Below, piece by piece: positions 41,827-44,646 of a stretch of 44,646 nucleotides of DNA. The notes under the pieces are model-generated. The model searched no databases. It was given only the letters and a program-made list of their open reading frames with translations, and was not told the origin of the DNA. Location: positions 1 through 44,646 of the forward strand of contig JALHRS010000050.1 of the NCBI GenBank assembly GCA_022841325.1. Direction: 5' to 3'. How positions within the stretch are numbered: position 1 is the first letter of the stretch; the number at the start of each line of letters is the position of its first letter. This DNA is from Lysobacterales bacterium (GTDB lineage: Bacteria > Pseudomonadota > Gammaproteobacteria > Xanthomonadales > SZUA-5). Both the position numbers and the translations under genes were made by a program.

Positions 41827-42609
41827 ATGACCTACGCCAATCTGCTGATCCAGGATCAGGACGCGGTGCGCACCATCACCATCAACCGGCCCGACAAGCT
41901 CAATGCGCTGAATCAGGCCACCATCCTGGAACTACGCCAGGCCTTCACCGCGGCCCGCAGCGACGACAGCGTGCGCGTCGTCGTGCTGACCGGTGCCGGC
42001 CCCAAGGCTTTTGTCGCCGGTGCCGATATTTCCGAACTGGCAGAGCAGAGCGCGGTCGGTGCGCGCGAGTTTTCGCTGATCGGCCAGCGCATGATGCGCG
42101 AGGTCGAGACCCTGGGTAAGCCGGTGATTGCCCGCCTCAATGGCTTCACGCTGGGCGGCGGCATGGAACTGGCCATGTGCTGCCATCTGCGCATTGCCGC
42201 CGAGCAGGTCAAGCTCGGACAGCCGGAAATCAACCTCGGCATCATTCCCGGCTTTGGCGGCACCCAGCGCCTGACGCGGCTTACCGGACGGGCGGCGGCG
42301 CTGGAGCTGTGTCTGCTCGGTGCGCCGATCTCGGCCGAACGTGCCTTCCAGCTGGGCATCGTCAATCGCGTGGTCCCGGCTGCGGATCTGGACGCCGAAG
42401 TGGCCAAAGTGGCGGCGCAGCTGGCCAAGGCCGCTCCGATTGCGCTGCGCGGCATTCTCGATGCCGTTATCCATGGCGCCGACATGGCGCTGGACCAGGG
42501 CCTGGAATACGAAAGCCAGGGTTTTGCGGTCACGGCGTCGACCGAGGACATGCACGAGGGCACGCGCGCCTTTCTGGAAAAGCGCGCGCCCGAGTTCAAG
42601 GGTTGCTGA
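41827..42609 (+). CDS. Enoyl-CoA hydratase/isomerase family protein (crotonase)
   Basis: A 260-residue crotonase. The oxyanion-hole segments AFVAGADISEL (about 61-71) and GFTLGGGMELAM (about 106-117) are present, and both catalytic glutamates of hydratases are kept: E114 and E134 (GQPEINLGIIPGFGGTQRL). It probably hydrates 2-enoyl-CoA in beta-oxidation or amino-acid breakdown. Crotonyl-CoA from GcdH is a possible substrate, though the genes are unlinked. ATG 41827; GAGGA lies about 11 bases upstream. The gene is followed after nine bases by the ABC transporter genes in the same direction. Confidence 0.9.
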   Translation: MTYANLLIQDQDAVRTITINRPDKLNALNQATILELRQAFTAARSDDSVRVVVLTGAGPKAFVAGADISELAEQSAVGAREFSLIGQRMMREVETLGKPVIARLNGFTLGGGMELAMCCHLRIAAEQVKLGQPEINLGIIPGFGGTQRLTRLTGRAAALELCLLGAPISAERAFQLGIVNRVVPAADLDAEVAKVAAQLAKAAPIALRGILDAVIHGADMALDQGLEYESQGFAVTASTEDMHEGTRAFLEKRAPEFKGC

Positions 42610-42618
42610 GCCGCGCCC

Positions 42619-43533
42619 ATGCCTTTGATCGAAGCCAGGGAGCTGGTGCGGCGTTTTGACGAACGTCTTGCGGTGGATCGCGTGTCCTTCACCCTCGAAG
42701 CCGGGCGGGTGCTGGCCCTGCTCGGGCCCAACGGCGCCGGCAAGACCACCACGATGCGGGTACTGGCCGGATTGCTGGCGCCCAGCGCCGGCAGCGCCGT
42801 GGTCTGCGGTCATGCCCTGGGCCAGCGCGATCAGGACAACGACGCCATCCGCGCCCGCTGCGGCGTGGTCCCCGAGGCGCCCGGCTTCTATGAGCGCCTG
42901 AGCGCTGCCGACAATCTGCGTTTCTTTGGCGGGCTGCATGGGCTCGAACCCAGGGTGATCGAGGAGCGGGTCAGCGCCGGCTTGCGGCGTTTCAATCTGC
43001 AGGATCGCGGCAAGGACCGTGTTGGCACTTATTCCAAGGGTATGAAGCAGCGGCTGAGTCTGGCGCGGGCGCTGCTGCATCAGCCACAACTGCTGTTTCT
43101 GGACGAGCCCACCGCGGGTCTGGACCCCCGAGCCACGGCCGAGCTGCACAGCCTGATCCGCGATCTGCGCGCTCAGGGTTGCGGCATCGTGCTCAGCACC
43201 CATTCCCTGGAAGAGGCCGAGTCGCTCGCTGACGAGATTCTGGTGATCGATACCCGCACGCTGTTCTACGGCCATCCGCAGGATCTGCAGCCGCGACAGC
43301 AGCTGGAAATCCAGATCCGCATGCTTGGCGAGTTGCCCGATGATCTGGTCTGGCCGTCGGGCTGCAAGCTGCTGGGAGCCGACACCGGCCTCGCCCGCTT
43401 CGAGCTGACAGATCCCAAGCGCGAGACACCGGCCTTGATTGCGGCACTGGTCAAGGCCGAGGTGCCGATCCTCGCGGTCGAACCGGTGCGCCGTGGCCTG
43501 CGCGAACGTTACCTGGAGTTGCTGAATCGATGA
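42619..43533 (+). CDS. ABC transporter ATP-binding protein (NatA-like)
   Basis: A 304-residue ATPase of an ABC-2-type exporter. Walker A GPNGAGKTT (37-45), signature YSKGMKQRLSLARAL and Walker B LLFLDEPTAGLDP, then the H-loop in STHSLEEAE. The C-terminal ~90 residues form the extra domain seen in NatA/drug-exporter ATPases. Start ATG is nine bases after the crotonase stop; its stop overlaps the permease start (ATGA). Substrate unknown. Confidence 0.92.
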   Translation: MPLIEARELVRRFDERLAVDRVSFTLEAGRVLALLGPNGAGKTTTMRVLAGLLAPSAGSAVVCGHALGQRDQDNDAIRARCGVVPEAPGFYERLSAADNLRFFGGLHGLEPRVIEERVSAGLRRFNLQDRGKDRVGTYSKGMKQRLSLARALLHQPQLLFLDEPTAGLDPRATAELHSLIRDLRAQGCGIVLSTHSLEEAESLADEILVIDTRTLFYGHPQDLQPRQQLEIQIRMLGELPDDLVWPSGCKLLGADTGLARFELTDPKRETPALIAALVKAEVPILAVEPVRRGLRERYLELLNR

Positions 43534-44348
43534 ACACCGCCGCCAATGCCCTGCGCTGGATGCTCTGGCGCGAGTTTCTGGACCAGCGCCAGAACCGAAT
43601 GTTGTGGCCGGTGTACCTGATCATGCCGCTGATCGGCGCCGCGCTGCCGGCACTGCTGGCACTGGGCAGCGCCGCCATGCTCGCGGGCAAGGCGCCGATC
43701 AAGCCGGAGATGCAGGCCATGGTCAATGCCGTGCGCATGCTGGCCTCGGCCAATGGCACCGATCTGGAACTGGCTGCAGCAACCCTGCTGCTGCGCATGT
43801 CGGCGGGCTATTTTTTGCTGATGCCGCTGGCCATCGTCTCGATCGCCGGCGCCTACGCCATCGTCGGCGAGAAGCAGCAGCGCACGCTGGAGCCGGTGCT
43901 GGCCACGCCGATGTCGACCAATCACTTCCTGCTGGCGAAGATGCTGGCCGTGACCGTACCGGCGGTGCTGATGTCATGGATCGCCGCGCTCGTCGGCGCC
44001 GTGGCCTCGGTGGTGAGTTTCTATTGGGCCCATGGCCTGCTGGTGTGGCCGGACATCTTCTACTGGCTGGCGGTGCTGGTGCTGGCACCGGAGATCGGCG
44101 CGATGACCGCGCTGGTATGTCTGCGGGTCTCGGCGCGCATGCAGGATCCGCAAGCCGCCAACCAGATTACCGCGCTGATCCTGGTGCCACTGCTGCTGAT
44201 CCTGTTCTCGGTGATCGGCCCGGTCCTGGTGCTCGACCTGCGCGCGCTGATCGGCGCCTGCGTGGCCGGGCTGGCCCTGACCCTGGGCCTGTTCTACTGG
44301 GTGCGACGCGGCTTCAATCGCGAAGAGATCCTGTGCCGGTGGCGGTGA
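43530..44348 (+). CDS. ABC-2 type transporter permease
   Basis: A 272-residue inner-membrane protein with about six hydrophobic segments, for example LPALLALGSAAML, YFLLMPLAIVSIAGAYAIV, AVLMSWIAALVGAVASVVSF and ITALILVPLLLILFSVIGPVL. After the third segment is GEKQQRTLEPVLATPMS, the conserved ABC-2 permease element. It pairs with the ATPase just upstream (ATGA overlap) and ends with a cytoplasmic basic tail. Probably a half-transporter acting as a dimer. Confidence 0.9.
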   Translation: MNTAANALRWMLWREFLDQRQNRMLWPVYLIMPLIGAALPALLALGSAAMLAGKAPIKPEMQAMVNAVRMLASANGTDLELAAATLLLRMSAGYFLLMPLAIVSIAGAYAIVGEKQQRTLEPVLATPMSTNHFLLAKMLAVTVPAVLMSWIAALVGAVASVVSFYWAHGLLVWPDIFYWLAVLVLAPEIGAMTALVCLRVSARMQDPQAANQITALILVPLLLILFSVIGPVLVLDLRALIGACVAGLALTLGLFYWVRRGFNREEILCRWR

Positions 44349-44353
44349 GGAGC

Positions 44354-44380
44354 GGTTGTTGGTTGTTGGTTGTTGGTGGG
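44354..44380 (+). repeat. GTTGTTG heptamer array
   Basis: Three GTTGTTG units and a GTGGG end, starting about five bases after the permease stop. A variant of the GTTGTCG array behind aat. Confidence 0.8.
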
Positions 44381-44646
44381 CACGCTGCGCTTGGCCCAAT
44401 CTACTGGACGTAGCGCGGCTCCGGCGCGCGGCGGGTTGACAGGTGCGTCCGGGTGGTTCGCGCCGGCGGCCGCGGCAGCGCTTGCCGGGCGCCGCGCGAA
44501 TGCCGTCGTTGCGCAACACTCTTGAATCCGGGCGCGCGGACCCGGCCTTCTATGAGGGCTTTCCGAACGTCAAGGAATCTGCGGTGTTTTTTGCTTTCCG
44601 TTACATGAACTTCCGTCGTCGTTGCGGCGATCCTGTCGTCATCCTC
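44381..44646. other. Right-edge non-coding stretch
   Basis: GC-rich palindromic sequence (44461-44505, GCCGGCGGCCGCGGCAGCGC type), then sequence of lower GC without a recognisable gene. An ATG near 44605 opens a frame to the window edge, but it is too short to assess. Confidence 0.4.

Overview
The window comes from a high-GC gammaproteobacterium, most likely Xanthomonadales/Lysobacterales (Rhodanobacteraceae-like). This is inferred from the divergent mrp/metG pair, the corC-led operon, GTAG/GTGG-headed REP hairpins, Xanthomonadales-style secreted proteins and the general codon style. I see no rRNA, tRNA or CRISPR. There are about 30 protein genes. Nearly every intergenic gap is filled with repeats from at least seven families.

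Layout. 1-1870: an integron-type tyrosine recombinase (intI) at the left edge, with a non-coding region upstream where attI and a cassette array would be expected (the array, if any, is off-window). 2271-3839: an FHA-GAF-PP2C (RsbU-type) phosphatase. 4057-4764: aat. 5154-9894: cyanophycin synthetase (cphA), whose C-terminus runs into repeat DNA, then a stand-alone Mur-ligase-type partner. 10245-13367 (minus): S9 peptidase and mrp, with mrp divergent from metG (13772-15886). metG carries a REP hairpin and a heptamer array in frame. 16078-18280: a soluble RnfB-like ferredoxin and glutaryl-CoA dehydrogenase. 18517-19353 (minus): membrane-anchored hexapeptide acyltransferase.

19605-27393 is the most distinctive block. 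A secreted protein is followed by a tight five-gene run: exported protein of unknown function, FHA-GAF protein, Ser/Thr kinase with TPR repeats, soluble histidine kinase, NarL-type response regulator. The last four overlap by 4 bases each. It looks like a hybrid Hanks-kinase/two-component pathway. The PP2C-type phosphatase at 2271 has the same FHA-GAF front end and may be its counterpart.

27599-44348: secreted FG-GAP protein (minus); Lhr-like helicase with PdeM nuclease; SDR-phrB pair (minus); a minus-strand operon corC / Lnb-like membrane protein / corA / GNAT, where the Lnb-like gene sits at the place usually held by lnt after corC; a second secreted protein of the 19605 domain family; a lipoprotein; a MITE-like element; and a crotonase-ABC exporter operon.

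Repeats: a 31-nt GTAG-headed REP hairpin (nine copies, with compensatory changes); a Pseudomonas-like REP (GTGGGAGCGG type); a composite element of about 143 bp built around a CTGGATTGCTTC/CATTGCGAG palindrome; GTTGTCG and GCACGGG heptamer arrays that start 3-9 bases after stop codons in sense orientation (the second kind fits a G-quadruplex pattern); CGCGGAG-rich inverted repeats; and a GC-rich double-hairpin element. Several of these have entered or altered coding ends (cphA, metG).
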